DNA of 64,000 nt from Ascarosepion bandense (GCA_037127315.1 JBBBDQ010000228.1:340001-404000), one strand, 5' to 3'; shown: positions 30,000-41,440, numbered from the stretch's first letter. Notes: generated by a model not told the origin, from the sequence alone. Program-made: numbers and translations.

Positions 30000-31090
30000 C
30001 GCAAACTCAAACAAAAGCTAACAGATAGCGCTCAAAACTGTTACATATTAATATAAATATAAATTAACATAAATACACACAAGAGCAAAAATACTTTAGT
30101 CATATGTAAAAATCTTTTAGCGGTCACAGATACTAACATGGTAAGAAAAATGTCAACCCAATATAGTAAAATGATGTCAACCCAAAGTTACAAGAAACCA
30201 ATTCATTATAAAGCAATGAACAGTCGCGCTATGAGAAGTTAACACGTTTAAAAGCTACAAAAAGCAATCAATCACCTGCAAATATTACAGCACACTAAAA
30301 AGAGGTCAACGCATCAATAACCAATACAAAGCAATTAACCATCTGTAGAACCTCTCACATAAAAAGATATTAAACTACAGCAAGCTCCATATAAATAACA
30401 ATAGGACTGGGAAATAAAAGACTGGGAAATGAAATACATCATAACATGTATAATAACAACATCAATAAATATACATTTTAAACAAAACATTCACGGCCTC
30501 TCACGCTTTTTTCTATACCAATTTCTCCCGTTGGAACAACCCTATTTCTGTTTTTATATATATATAACAACTTCGTTGAAACCCTAAAATTGTGTTCAAA
30601 ACATTTAGATTCCAGCATTATATAACCTATAGAGGGTGAACAAAATCCCCCAAAATAACAACTGAAATAAAAGAACTATTTCATAACATTCGTCCATACA
30701 ATATCCTACAATTTCTTAGCGATAACAAATAGTATTCCAAAATATAACTTAAACAAATCTAAAACATAAAACTCTAGTAATTATTCAAATCAAGCTGAGT
30801 ATCATCTACCATGTATTCAAGTGCGAAAGCAGAAAAAACTTATATCATATGTTTATTACTTCAAAGCGGCCTCCGCGAAAAAATAGGCATTAAATGACAC
30901 AAGAGTATTTAAATGCAAAGTCAATTGCCCTCTCTTATCTTCTTGACTCACATCCTTTCCATGACACCTTTGTAACATGTTCTTCTTCCTTTCCACTCTA
31001 CTCTCATGCAGCTCTCTTCACACCTGCATTATCATCTTTTTCTTACACATTCTCTGACTTCACTGTCACTTGTTTCTTTTTCTCATCTCA
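30000..31090. other. Unassigned stretch
   Basis: A-rich, low-complexity DNA with no recognisable coding motif or repeat boundary. AAAGAGGTCAACGCATCAAT and related A/C-rich words recur loosely, but no period is evident. The 84-residue frame at 30894-31148 ends in a LINE-A tail and probably derives from LINE-A 3' UTR. Confidence 0.5.
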
Positions 31091-31097
31091 CCTCTTC

Positions 31098-31156
31098 TGT
31101 AACCCCCTGCGCACCAGTTATAGTTTTGCCTTGCTTGGAGTGAAATGATTAAAAAA
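31098..31156 (+). mobile_element. LINE-A tail
   Basis: CTGTAACCCCCTGCGCACCA and GCCTTGCTTGGAGTGAAATG form the conserved 3' end, followed by A-rich sequence. The preceding 200 bp is pyrimidine-rich like the LINE-A 3' UTR, but coding sequence is absent. Confidence 0.6.
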
Positions 31157-31295
31157 TCAAACAAACAAACAAATCAATGCAAAACAATATAAACATACAG
31201 TAAGGCTTTAAAAAGGAATTCACTCTAAATCTGTAATGACTACCACCTGGAATAGAAAGACGAGGCCTCGAGAAATTTAAATGAAAAAATAGGCG

Positions 31296-31297
<2 letters not shown>

Positions 31298-31339
<42 letters not shown>
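31298..31339 (+). repeat. (TA)n microsatellite
   Basis: Uninterrupted TA run of ~42 bp. A similar (TA)n(TG)n run lies at about 31699-31753. Confidence 0.95.
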
Positions 31340-31344
<5 letters not shown>

Positions 31345-31693
31345 AAGGTGTGTTATATTCATAGCATAAAGTGCTCCATCTCAGAGATAGGCCGTTTGTA
31401 AATACAAACCGAACATTGAAATCAACACTCAGTGGTTTCAGACTGTCTTATGCTAGGCGCAATCATGAGGCCACATGTGTTGGGTTTATCCTTGGTTATT
31501 TATATATACTGGTCAGTAGTGTACTTTTGGTAGTCCTTCTAACAGTTTATAAGTGGGAGTGTTTTGCTTATTTATTTATTTATTTGAATAAATTTATTTT
31601 ATACACGAACAGGGCAATACTTTCTAAGTATACTTTCTAAGTATATCCGAGAAATTAAGAACAAAACCCAAATCACACTAAATATCATGGAAA

Positions 31694-31752
<59 letters not shown>

Positions 31753-32249
31753 ATTTATTACACTTGCTACTACATCTTTGAATATATGTCTTACATGTCA
31801 CCTATTTAACCAAAGTACAATAAAAACATTTGTTTAAATATAATTTACAAGAATTCTTAGGGAAAAATTTAGTCGGCAATAGAAGAAAAATATCGATAGC
31901 ACTATATCCAAAGCGCCATGTTGTATCATAGGCACTATATATCAAACAATTCTCTAAAACTATGAAGGTGTCCCTGTTAGCACTGCAACATTGAGTACCA
32001 CATTCTAGCAATCGTAATTTGACAGTGGAGGATAGACGAAATGTAGTTTTGTCCGTGTTACAATTATTATCTAAGGCTGATTGTTTGGTTACATATGGCA
32101 CAAGAGAATAACTAAAAGAGGCAAACTAAGCAATTAACAACAGAATAACCAAAAGAGGCAAACTACATCTATTGATCAGGTGAAGAGGTTCATCCCTTGT
32201 TCCCTGTTTAGGATGTGGTTTCCGGCTTTCTTTTTTCCAATCTTTTCAC

Positions 32250-32312
32250 TCTTACGTAGCCCCCCTGCGCATCAGTGGCGTTACCGCCTTGCTTGAGGTG
32301 ATATGATTAAAA
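32250..32312 (+). mobile_element. Solitary LINE-A tail
   Basis: ACGTAGCCCCCCTGCGCATC and CCGCCTTGCTTGAGGTGATA are followed by an A-rich end. The ~60 bp upstream (CCCTTGTTCCCTGTTTAGGA) may be 3' UTR. No RT fragment is visible. Confidence 0.55.
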
Positions 32313-32804
32313 AAAATAAAAAATAAACAATTAACAAATAATGTAAACAAAAGCTGGTCAATTCTCTGATAACGCAATATCTCGGGAAAATTGGAAAGAA
32401 AATTAATAAAGTCAAACAGCATAAAAAATATGTTGAAATATGTTGAAAATGGAATAATCATAATAACATAATAGAATTGAAGCAAATGCAAAAAAGTACC
32501 GTGATCTCAAAAATGTCCATGAAAAGAGAACATGAAGCAGTATACATAAAATCAATACAAAGTCTGTATTCAAACATAAACTGTAACAAACCTCGTGATG
32601 AAGGAGTTAAGAAACGATGTGCGAGTTAAGAAACGATAAAATATTAAAGAATAATAATAGCATACTTGCAATGCTGACATTACATCATCAATAGAAGCTA
32701 TCCGGCACTCTATGACTCAACCAAATGTGTAGCTGCAACAGAAAAAACACATCAGTCCAAAAAGTCTGGCGATGACAGCAATACAAAAAATTTCAAATTA
32801 TATA

Positions 32805-33233
32805 AAAAATAAGACTAGGTCTTTAATATGGCAGTGAACGCTGGACAATATCATCAAAGATGAAGGAAAAACTTGAAGCAACTGAAAAGTGGTTCTACTG
32901 AAGATATCATGGATCGATCATGTGAACAATGATGAGGTTTTAGAAATGATGGAAACAAAAAAGGAAATTAATAATGAGCATCAGGAAGAGACAGCTCAAG
33001 TTCCTGGGACGTGCAATGAGGAAGGAGGGCTTGGAAAATCTGATACTAACAGGTTAGATAGAGGGAAAAAGAGACAGGGGAAAGCAACGGATAACATATT
33101 TGAAGGACCTAATCAGGTGGATGACGGAACGAGGATTGCATGGTGTAACAGGAGAAGTCGTGCTAAGAGCCACCAGGGATAGGGAGATGTGGAAAGCCAT
33201 GATCGCTTACATCCTGAAAAGACAGGGCACATA
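32805..33233 (+). mobile_element. RTE-like LINE 3' end
   Basis: It starts near LQYGSERWTI and KEKLEATEKWFY, then DHVNNDEVLEMMETKKEI, QEETAQVPGTCNEEGGLGKS (a frameshifted RQLKFLGRAMRKEGLEN) and GKATDNIFEGPNQVDDGTR (frameshifted QRITYLKDLIRWMTE). The last bases GGGCACATAGAAG lead straight into a (GAA)n run. Multiple frameshifts make it inactive. Confidence 0.75.
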
Positions 33234-33276
33234 GAAGAAGAAGAAGAAGAAGAAGAAGAAGAAGAAGAAGAAGAAG
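33234..33276 (+). repeat. (GAA)n tail of the RTE-like copy
   Basis: About 14 GAA triplets follow directly on the RTE-like 3' end. The tails of the copies at 5.8 and 9.2 kb show the same motif in short form, so this run is the element's own 3' repeat, expanded. Confidence 0.95.
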
Positions 33277-33516
33277 ATATAGGCTCATTGCCTTGCGAAC
33301 ATGAGAAGGGGTTTGTCCGTTCTTTCAATGATAGGGTTGGATTTCTTCTCATTCACGCACGTAAAAACTTATTAAATTATCGTTTTGTTCGCTGTGAAAT
33401 GATTAGAAAATTGAAATCTCTAAACTATTTAATCTTTACCTAGATTATGTTATGTGCATATACAAACATAGTGTGAAGGGATTGAGACTAATCCTTTAAG
33501 AATTATCAACAGGCTA

Positions 33517-33518
33517 AC

Positions 33519-33581
<63 letters not shown>

Positions 33582-33656
33582 TGAACAGATTAAGAAATAT
33601 AGATAGATATTAACGGACTAAGATAGATTTGAACAGACTTACATATGAACATACTG

Positions 33657-33697
<41 letters not shown>

Positions 33698-33778
33698 TGA
33701 ACAGACTAAGATATGTAGATATATATTAACGGACTAAGATAGATATGAACAGACTTAGATAAATATGAACATATTGAA

Positions 33779-33818
<40 letters not shown>

Positions 33819-34103
33819 TTATGAAGAAAATAACATAGACATAGATATGAAGGAAATGACCTAGATAGATATATATATAGATAGATAGATAGATATGAAC
33901 AGACTAACATAGATAGATAATAACAGACGAAGATAGATATGAACATATTTATATAAATATGAACATAATGAGATAGATAGATAAATAAATAGATAGATAG
34001 AAAATATAAACATAGATAGATAGATAGATATGAACAGACTAAGATACATAGATAGATATTAACAGACTAAAATAGATATAAACAGACTTAGATAAATATG
34101 AAC

Positions 34104-34169
<66 letters not shown>
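33517..34169 (+). repeat. Compound (GATA)n array
   Basis: Blocks of GATA repeats (33521-33573, 33656-33695, 33778-33818, 34103-34169) alternate with diverged ~50-80 bp units containing TATGAACAGACTAAGATA. This is a higher-order microsatellite of ~650 bp. The minus-strand SIYLSIYL frames are artefacts. Confidence 0.95.
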
Positions 34170-34454
34170 TCACAATCATTTGATCATTTTTCCTACGACT
34201 TCGTACAGGAAATAATGAAATTTCCAACAAAAAGACAACATTATTGTTTTTGAGAACATTGTTTCTCACAGTGAGTTTTTCATTTGAAGTTACAAAAAGC
34301 ACAACGTCGAGAAAAACTGAATCATTTTGTCCCAGCTCATGAAAGTAATCATTCTCTTTGATCGCAGTCGGTGATTTTGATTAATGATGCGACATGTTTA
34401 CAGATGTTCCCAAATAGTGTTTCCCTGTTTGTTAGAATATTAATCTCTTCAAGT

Positions 34455-35175
34455 CTAAGGTGAATGCTATATATCGTACAATTCTTCCTCATATTCTTAT
34501 TTTTCTTCATGCGTCATGTTCATTCCGGTCGTTGTCGGTAATGTCCCTTCTCATCTTCCGGTCCTATGTACCTCTTTATAAGTGTTGTTACTACTCACGT
34601 TCTCAGTCCAAGGCATTATCAGCGTCCTTCTGTAAAACCACGTTTCTTTTGACCAAGTTTCTTCTTCTTCTGTGGTATGCTTCTTCTTTCATGCGTCGTA
34701 TCTCTTTAGGACATAGTCGATCATGGCTCTTCACATCATCTTTTTCATTGTAGCTCTTAATATATTCTGCATTGTTATTTCTCCCAAATCCTGCTCGTCC
34801 ATCCATTTGCTTATGTCCATCAAGGATGCCCCGCGCTGTTTGTTCTTTCCTCTGTTTGTTCTGTGAGTATTAGATTTTCCAAGCCCTCCTTCCTCATCTC
34901 ACGTTCTGGAAATTACAACCGCTTCCTTCTGATGTCAAGTCTAAGTTTCTTTTTGTTTTCATTCTTTCCAAAACCTCGTCGTTGCTCCTATTGTCGGCCC
35001 GTAGTATCCTCAGCATCTTTCTGTAGAACCGCATTCAATTGATTTGGGTTTTTTCTTCATCTTTGAGAAGATTGTCTAGCATTCGCATTTGAAGAACAGC
35101 TGTCACGTAAAAGCTTAGTAGTCTTTTCTTTGTTTCCACCAAAATGCTCCTGTTTCTTTATAGCTTAGCGTCTGG
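34455..35175 (-). mobile_element. RTE-like LINE, two fused fragments
   Basis: From 35175 the minus strand gives the EDGKxDxE / AVLQMRMLDN region, then RFYRKMLRIL near 35020, FGKNENKKKLRL near 34965, MREEGLENLILT near 34890 and WMDGRAGFGRNNNAEYIKSYNEKDDVKSHDRLCPKE near 34800-34700. A second copy of the NVVLQKDADNALD part begins at about 34690 and runs to ~34455. Both are frame-broken. Confidence 0.65.
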
Positions 35176-35200
35176 AATGTGTGCTTTGCCATCCCTTTGG

Positions 35201-35340
35201 ATCAGTCAGTCATGTAAGTGCTATACATGATACACGCTTGGGCGATCCTGTCTCTTTCGAGACATGAATGACTGGAACGATTTTTTGCTAAAATTTACTT
35301 CATAGATTGGTTGCCAACCAAGGCTATAGAACATAATCTG
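35201..35340 (-). mobile_element. SINE-1 3' half
   Basis: ATCAGTCAGTCATGTAAGTG and the hairpin region are followed by GGTTGCCAACCAAGGCTATA. The copy breaks off near 35340, where an opposite-strand SINE-1 starts. Confidence 0.75.
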
Positions 35341-35344
35341 AACT

Positions 35345-35585
35345 GAGTCCGAATTTCAGTTGAATTCGTTGAATTCACTTACGCACAAATATTCTTGGGA
35401 AAGATATTGATCCATGACTTCTTTCTCTAGCTATGAGTTAAATAACAGGACAGATTGTGTGGCAACCAGTCTACCGCGGAATGTCCTGGTAACCTACTGC
35501 GGGAAAACCTCCTTATTCAGTCATGTCTCGAAAGATACATGATCGCACAAACCTTTCTCACATATGGAACTTAACTGAGTGATTA
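35345..35585 (+). mobile_element. SINE-1 missing box A
   Basis: It begins within box B (GAGTCCGAATTTCAG) and proceeds through the body, hairpin (CATGTCTCGAAAGATACATG) and TTAACTGAGTGA end. Together with the preceding minus copy it makes an inverted pair with the tails outward. Confidence 0.75.
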
Positions 35586-35689
35586 GCTGAATATTTAGCA
35601 AAAAAAAAAAAAAAAAAAGGATGAACAAAACAAATCCGTATCTTATTTTTGTCAAAATCTTGTTAATTATCTTTGATCTTTCATTTTCA

Positions 35690-36000
35690 AATGTGAGATG
35701 TCTCTTCTGGTTGTAGGTGATCATGGGTCTCTACAATTTTCTGTCCGTTTCAGCTCTTAATATATTCTGTTTTATTGTTATCTCTCGTAAACCTTGACCT
35801 GCCATCTTTTTACTCAGACTCGATAGGCATATTTTCCTCGGTCTCTCTTGCCTTTAAACTGCCCTGTGAGTATCAAATTTTTCAAGTCCTTTTTCCTCGT
35901 TATGTGGCCCAGAAAGATAGTCTGAATTTCGGTGATCACATTTTGAGAAAATTATTCCTCTCATTATTTTGACCAGAATCTTCATTCTTGGGATTTTAGT
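35690..36000 (-). mobile_element. RTE-like LINE fragment
   Basis: AGCTCTTAATATATTCTG is shared with the 34.7 kb copy, and TCTCGTAAACCTTGACCTGC marks the WMAGQGLREI region. CAAGTCCTTTTTCCTCGTTA corresponds to RKKDLKNLIL. It is decayed and short. Confidence 0.5.
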
Positions 36001-36549
36001 CAATAAACTCTGGCATCATAAGTTTTATGAATTGGTATCACATTTTTTCAAAGTAATATCTTTATCTTTGTAGTTTATTTATAGTATATTCAGCAATTCA
36101 CCAACAATATTTTAAATCTAGGGATCTTTAGAAATTGCTTACTAGATACTGTTCCTGTTTTTTATTTATTTTTTCTTTCATTTTTAGATTGCAACAACAG
36201 AGAATATAAATGTCAATGTCTTGTCTTTATGAGGTGGAGACAGTCAACAACAGGCCAATTCCCTGATAACAATAGATATTTTTTTAGTCTTTTTTAGTAT
36301 CACCTGAAAAGTCAGCTGCAAGCTTAAATTTTTGGCACTTGATTTTGCAAAAGTGTTAAACTCTGGTCGCCTTGTTTTGGGGATAAAACAACAAAAAGAA
36401 CAACAGTAAGACGTCAGCAGAAAACAACGAATATAAAACCAGTTATCTGAATCATTGTTACTAGTCCCAAAGGTTTATGATTGTTCATTTGAAGGAAGAA
36501 CGCTGTGTATAGACAGTCTTTTCACCGAATAAGAAGCAGCATATATCAG

Positions 36550-36846
36550 GATGTGCGTTGTGGTGCAGTTCATATCGACGTGGAATGACAAATCGGGGAG
36601 CCGAGTTCGAATTCCAGTTGAATTCCTTGCATTCACTTACGCACAAATACCCTTGGAAAATGTATTAACCCCTCTCTTCCCTTCAGTTATGGTTAATGAA
36701 TAGGACAGAATGAGTTTTATAGCCTTGGCTGGCAATTAGTCTACGGCAAAAAAGCTATGGCACCTACTGCGGGATAATCTTCTGCCCAGTCAGTAATGTC
36801 TCTTTCGAGACATGATCACCCAAACCGTGCATCACGTATGGCATAT
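36550..36846 (+). mobile_element. SINE-1, nearly full length
   Basis: GATGTGCGTTGTGGTGCAGT starts the head; box B GAGTTCGAATTCC is perfect. The hairpin ATGTCTC-TTTC-GAGACAT is intact, and the copy ends at CACGTATGGCA without the ACTGACTGA end. Confidence 0.85.
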
Positions 36847-37004
36847 TGGGACGTAGCATACAAACATCTTGCTCCAGAATCCAGAAGTAAACTGGGGGTC
36901 AACAGCGCTTGATACCAGAACAGTTACAGTGGTGCTCTGATTAAAGCGAGGCCTTTGCTTCCTTTACAAAGTCGCATATATAACCTAATTTCTCTTTCTT
37001 TATA

Positions 37005-37835
37005 TTTTTCACCTAAAGCAAGGCGATACCGCAGGGGGCTACATAAGAGAGTTAACATTTTAGTCAAGAGGCGAGTGAAGAGAGAGAGACGAACCAGTTA
37101 CAAGGAGTGTAAGGGCAAGAGAAGGATGTGAACGCAGGACTGAAGACAGTTGAGAAGGTAGAGAGAAAGGAAAAGAACAAGATACACGGGATGATGTAGA
37201 AAGAACTGGAGTCAAGTGGATAAGAGATGGGAATTGGTATTGCTTTTAAATTCCTGGAGGTTGTAGCCGTCAGAAAACTAAGTATGTGGAAGGGAGTTCT
37301 ACAGGCTGGAAGTGCAAGAAAAGAAGCTGATGAACTAGAATGGTCGCCTGTATTTGGTTGATTTAACTGGGAAAGGGTGGAACTTTGTTGCCAATCAATT
37401 CATGCGGAATAGGGCACCAGTAACGTAAGTTCGTCGGAGTAAAAGCCATGAAAATATTTGTAGAAGAGTCAGAGGGAAGCCACATCCCGCCAGTGAGAAA
37501 GTGGCTGGAGTCGAGCTGCCAGATCGGGACTATTTACATTACAGATTCTCCTTTGGAGTCTGTCGAGAACACTGGCACCAACAGCAAGAGCACCTGACCA
37601 GATATGGCAACTGTTCTATGCACGGTCGGATGGTTGATTTATATATGTGCAAGAGGGATTCAAGCGGAAAAAGCCTTTCTGGCCCGACACAGTGACCAAA
37701 CATCCATAGTAATAGATTTACTATTGACTCAATGTAATGATTCCACTTGTATTCGGAAGATAGTGTAAGGCCGAGGAGGCGCAGTATATTGCTTTCAGGG
37801 AGATACACTTGGTCTATGCTTATGGAGGACAGGAG
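37005..37835 (-). mobile_element. LINE-A 3' end
   Basis: The minus strand starts at SISIDQVYLPESNILRLLGLTLSSEYKWNHYIESI (37835-37720), then CVGPERLFPLESLLHIYKSTIRPCIEQ, a short deletion, RCSCCWCQCSRQTPKENL, and the later FYKYFHG (near 37450) and LWNS (near 37290) regions. The tail TAGCCCCCTGCGGTATCGCC (minus) lies at about 37020-37050. Frameshifts are present. Confidence 0.8.
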
Positions 37836-38062
37836 ACATTCCCGCCTGTGGTTTCCTGTCTGTGGAACTCCCTTCCGTTTACTTATTTCCCTGATAACTA
37901 CAGTCTCTGTAGATTTAAATGCAACGTCAGTTGCCATCTCTCTCTTTAAATCCCATTCACCTTTCACCTTTTCTTCGATACCACCTCTGTCTAGGCTTTT
38001 CTATCACCATAACCTCCTGCAAAGTTGTGGTCCTGCCTTGCTTGAGGAGAACTGAATATAAA
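37836..38062 (+). mobile_element. LINE-A last ~230 bp
   Basis: TTCCCGCCTGTGGTTTCCTG then TGTGGAACTCCCTTCCG encode LWNSLP; DNYSLCRFKCNVSCHLSL leads to a stop and the tail ATAACCTCCTGCAAAGTTG ... GCCTTGCTTGAGG. It faces away from the preceding minus copy, sharing a junction at about 37835. Confidence 0.75.
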
Positions 38063-38204
38063 ACTATCAAAGTTATTGAATTGAAATTTTAATCCAACAT
38101 TTTTTCACTTCAAAAGATCTACATTGGAGAATGTAGTTTCAAACTCTGCGGGGAAACGTATTTTCTTGTCTAAGATTTCTCGAAGATCGGTCGATAGACA
38201 TAAT

Positions 38205-38500
38205 ACTCACTACTTATATTCGGACTATTTACTTCATCTTTGTTATTGTTTCGGTCGTTTTTCTCCGGCCTTACTCAGGGATATGCCCTTCTGGAAATTC
38301 TGAACTGAACATTTTATTTAATCAACGGTAGTAGACTGTTCCAGTTCCACTGCCCATCTCTCTGTTTTTATTTATAGCAATGCACAGTTATTGCTCGCCT
38401 GTTTCCACTGAATACCTGTATATGTACACATTGCCCGAACTGGGGATTGAAATCATAATCAGCTAGGCCTGTATGATAATTTCTTGTAGAGAATTCCCCA
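38205..38500 (-). repeat. Foldback G, one end plus unassigned body
   Basis: The minus strand of 38213-38275 reads CTGAGTA, AGGCCGGAG, CGACCGAAACAATAACAAAG and AAGTAAATAGTCCG, matching the foldback G end with one core change. The following ~200 bp differs from the full copies, so this is a divergent subfamily or a chimera. Confidence 0.5.
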
Positions 38501-38537
38501 TCCCAGAAATTCACACAAACTTTTGACAGAAAAATAA

Positions 38538-39270
38538 TCAGTCAACTAAATACAATACGTGATACGCGCTTGGGTGATTATGCCTCGAAAGAAACATTTC
38601 TGACTAGGCAGAAAATTTTCCCGCAGTAAGTTGCCATTACTTTCTACCTTAGACTGATTGCTAAACACGGCTATAGAACACAATTAACAGTATTTACATT
38701 ATTCAAACTATTGTCTTTATCTTTGTTGCCATTTACACGACGTTTCGGCCGCTGTTCGCTCCGGCCTTCTTCAGGAGCTAAGAATTTCGAAGTGAACCCT
38801 ATATTACAATCACTGGGGAATATCATTCACATTTCTGCGTAAAACCTCGATTGGAAGTCATGAGTTATCTCCCTCTAATTCTGTAGGTTACTTGCTCACC
38901 ACTGCTGTAGCCATGTATTGAACTCACAACACTTTGGATCAAGTCACAGAAACTAAACAACGTATATATCCACTAGGCCATGTGTCCTTAAGACCGGAGC
39001 GTACATCGGCCGAAACGTCGTACAAATGGCAACAAAGATGAGGACAATAATCCGAATAATATGAATACTGTAATACTGCCTCATTTCAGAAATATAGACA
39101 TATAAAACCCTATCAGTTCTGTTATTTGGCCTATATAGAGAAAAGACAGATTAATACATTTCCCAAGAATATTTGCGTGTAAGTGAATGCAACGAATATC
39201 AACTGGAATTCGAACTTCGCTCTCCGATTTCTCTTTCTGAGTCAATATCCACTGCACTACAACACACAGA
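38538..39270 (-). mobile_element. SINE-1 split by foldback G
   Basis: The SINE-1 3' half (38538-38684) stops at GGCTATAGAACACAAT, and the 5' half resumes at 39106 with AACCCTATCAGTTCTGTTAT through box B and the head to about 39270. The intact family has CTATAGAACCCAATCTGTCC there, so the foldback inserted within an existing SINE. Confidence 0.8.
38685..39105 (-). mobile_element. Foldback G, full copy
   Basis: The left end (CAGTATTTACATTATTCAAA, TTGTTGCCATTTACACGACG, TTTCGGCC, CCGGCCTTCTTCAGG) is inverted at the right (GGCCGAAACGTCGTACAAAT, GGCAACAAAGATGAGGACAA, AATATGAATACTG) over ~75 bp. The right end has an extra AATATAGACATATA. Flanks AACACAAT and AACCCTAT look like an imperfect 7-8 bp target duplication. 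The left-end core on minus is CTGAAGA-stem-GAAAC; the other end has CCTTAAG in place of the core. No protein is encoded. Confidence 0.75.
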
Positions 39271-39293
39271 GAAATAATACACACCGTTTAAGA

Positions 39294-39509
39294 GGTAATC
39301 AGAACATAAAACAAATGCTTTCATTTTTTATTATTTCAAACGTCATTATAGTGAATAGTTCGTATTAGAGGTTCCATTTTTTAGAGAAATAATACACACT
39401 GTTTAGTAAATAAAGAAATAATGGAACCTCTATTTCTAATACGAATTATTCACTATAATGACGTTTGAAATACTAAAAAATGAAAGCATTTGTTTTACGT
39501 TCTGATTAC
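39294..39509. repeat. Hairpin element, ~85-bp arms
   Basis: Arm 39294-39376 (GTAATCAGAAC, AAACAAATGCTTTCATTTTT, TTCAAACGTCATTATAGTGA) is inverted at 39422-39509 with a ~45-bp loop. The loop repeats AGAGAAATAATACACAC found just outside the left arm. It directly follows a SINE-1 head. Confidence 0.8.
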
Positions 39510-39519
39510 CTATGAATTG

Positions 39520-40850
39520 TTACTTGAATTTTTTTATCTTTAAATTTTGTATTCGTCGACTCTGTTCTATGTTGTATAAGCTAATTTGTTTTTCGACTTG
39601 ACAAACATTTTGACAAAAATGTCTGGTTTTGAGAATGATGCAAGTTGGAGGTTCGACAATATATTGGCTCTTTTCCCAAGGCATACAGCATTGATTATTC
39701 TCAAATAATAATATGGTAGACATGATTGTGAATCATCATACAAAGGAAACATTTATCTAAAAGATGTCTCGAGAGCCACTCAGGGAAAGAGTTACACACA
39801 AAAAAATGGTAATATTGAATGAGATGTGTGGCATGAATGGGAGAGATGTTAGGGAGTGGAGGTCATAACGTTAGGGAGGAGAGAATACTGTTGGACTTGA
39901 GTTAATTAAGATCAATTTTGAAGTATTGAAGGAAGCGAAAGTGTCAGAGTCTCCTTCAAAAAGGGGTAACTTCTCAGGGGCAGAATAGAAAATGGGACGA
40001 TTTGACTCTGTGTCAGTAGCAAGGAGAGCCATATTTGCGAAGGTGGGATTACTGAATAGAGCTCATCTGAACATTCAGCAGGGACACAACATTACATTAA
40101 TAACAGACTTCTAACATTGTGTCGTTGGAAAAGAGGTCTCCGAAAACAGGTTATCACTTATAAGGGCATATAAACCTTTCTGATCACTATCAATACCGAA
40201 ATGCTATGATTCAGCATTTCCAAGCCAGATATGACTACAATAATAAATTATGACAAAACGAGTCAGATCTCCTTGGTTACCGGTCTGCTTAGGCGTTATA
40301 GCTCACAAGATAAAGTTTGATGTACCAGCATGACAGTTACGTTTTTGGGTGTACCAGCATGATAGTTACACTCCCAACGGACGCCTATTTGTGACTGATC
40401 GTAATAATTGTGGACGTAGATTTAATTTGATTTGTTTTCTTTAAATAATATATCAACTCCCTATGGATCATTTACTGTCGAAATTTTATTTTTTTGCGAA
40501 CTTTGAAGTCATAAGAATATTACATATCTTATTCTGCTTTTACAATTGAATACAGGGTAGGTGCATTTTTGCATATATACGTTTGTGCAGACATAATTAA
40601 TAGAGGTGGTTATACATTTGTTTTATGCTGTAGATTTGTCAAAATTAATATTTTTGAGGTACAGTTTGATTTCTTTAAAAATTGAGGGATAAGATATGGG
40701 TTAATGTCATTAAGAAGGTTTTTCTTTATTGGTTGTTTTGTTGAGTTTTTTTAGTGGCATATCAATCTCAGTGGGTTAATTAATGTCGAAATCTAATTAT
40801 TTTGAACACAACTTTATGGCTTCAGTTGAATATATTTTGAACGCAATTGT
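39520..40850. other. Unassigned stretch
   Basis: No family is recognised. A small direct duplication, TGTACCAGCATGAYAGTTAC, occurs at about 40321 and 40352. The frames of 60-67 residues have no motifs. Confidence 0.5.
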
Positions 40851-41130
40851 TTGCCTTCAACTAAAGATAAAATGTATTGAAGGTCATTTCACTTTAAAAC
40901 TTATTATTGGTAATTCTGCTATAAAATCTATGGTTGGTCATTTTGCTGTAAAATTACTGTTAATAATTCTACTATAAAATTTGTTGTTAGTCTTTTTGTT
41001 CTAAATGTATTGTTGGTAATTCTAATATAAAATGTATTGCTTGTTATTTTGCTATAAAAATGTATTGTTGGTAATTTCATTGTAAATAATTATTCTTACA
41101 AATTTTTATATAAAACTATATTGTTACTAT
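40850..41130 (+). repeat. Degenerate ~33-36 bp tandem repeats
   Basis: Variants of TGCTATAAAATGTATTGTTG followed by GTAATT recur through this stretch with irregular spacing. It is a decayed AT-rich minisatellite. Confidence 0.55.
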
Positions 41131-41440
41131 TTTTACTGCAAAATCCGTCTTTTACTTTCGTAGGTGTATTTCAATCTCTATGAGTTTTTTAATGCTGAAA
41201 TATAAATATTTTGAACACGATTTTATGGCTTCACCTAATTATGTATTATAAATATGCGTAGTTGGTAAGTTCACTATAAATAGGTATAGATGGTAATTTT
41301 ACCATAACAATTGCTTTATCATTTCACAGTTATTTGTTTTTATTAGTAGGTTCACTATTTTTCATAGGGTAGGTGATGCAAAATGAATCGTATGACAAAA
41401 CTTAGAGCGAAAACGCTCAGTTCGTGGGCAGGATAATATA

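Noticed and set aside
33755..34302. SIYLSIYL frames
   Set aside because: Translation of the GATA array.
37747..38055. 102-residue plus-strand frame
   Set aside because: It spans the join of two opposite LINE-A copies.
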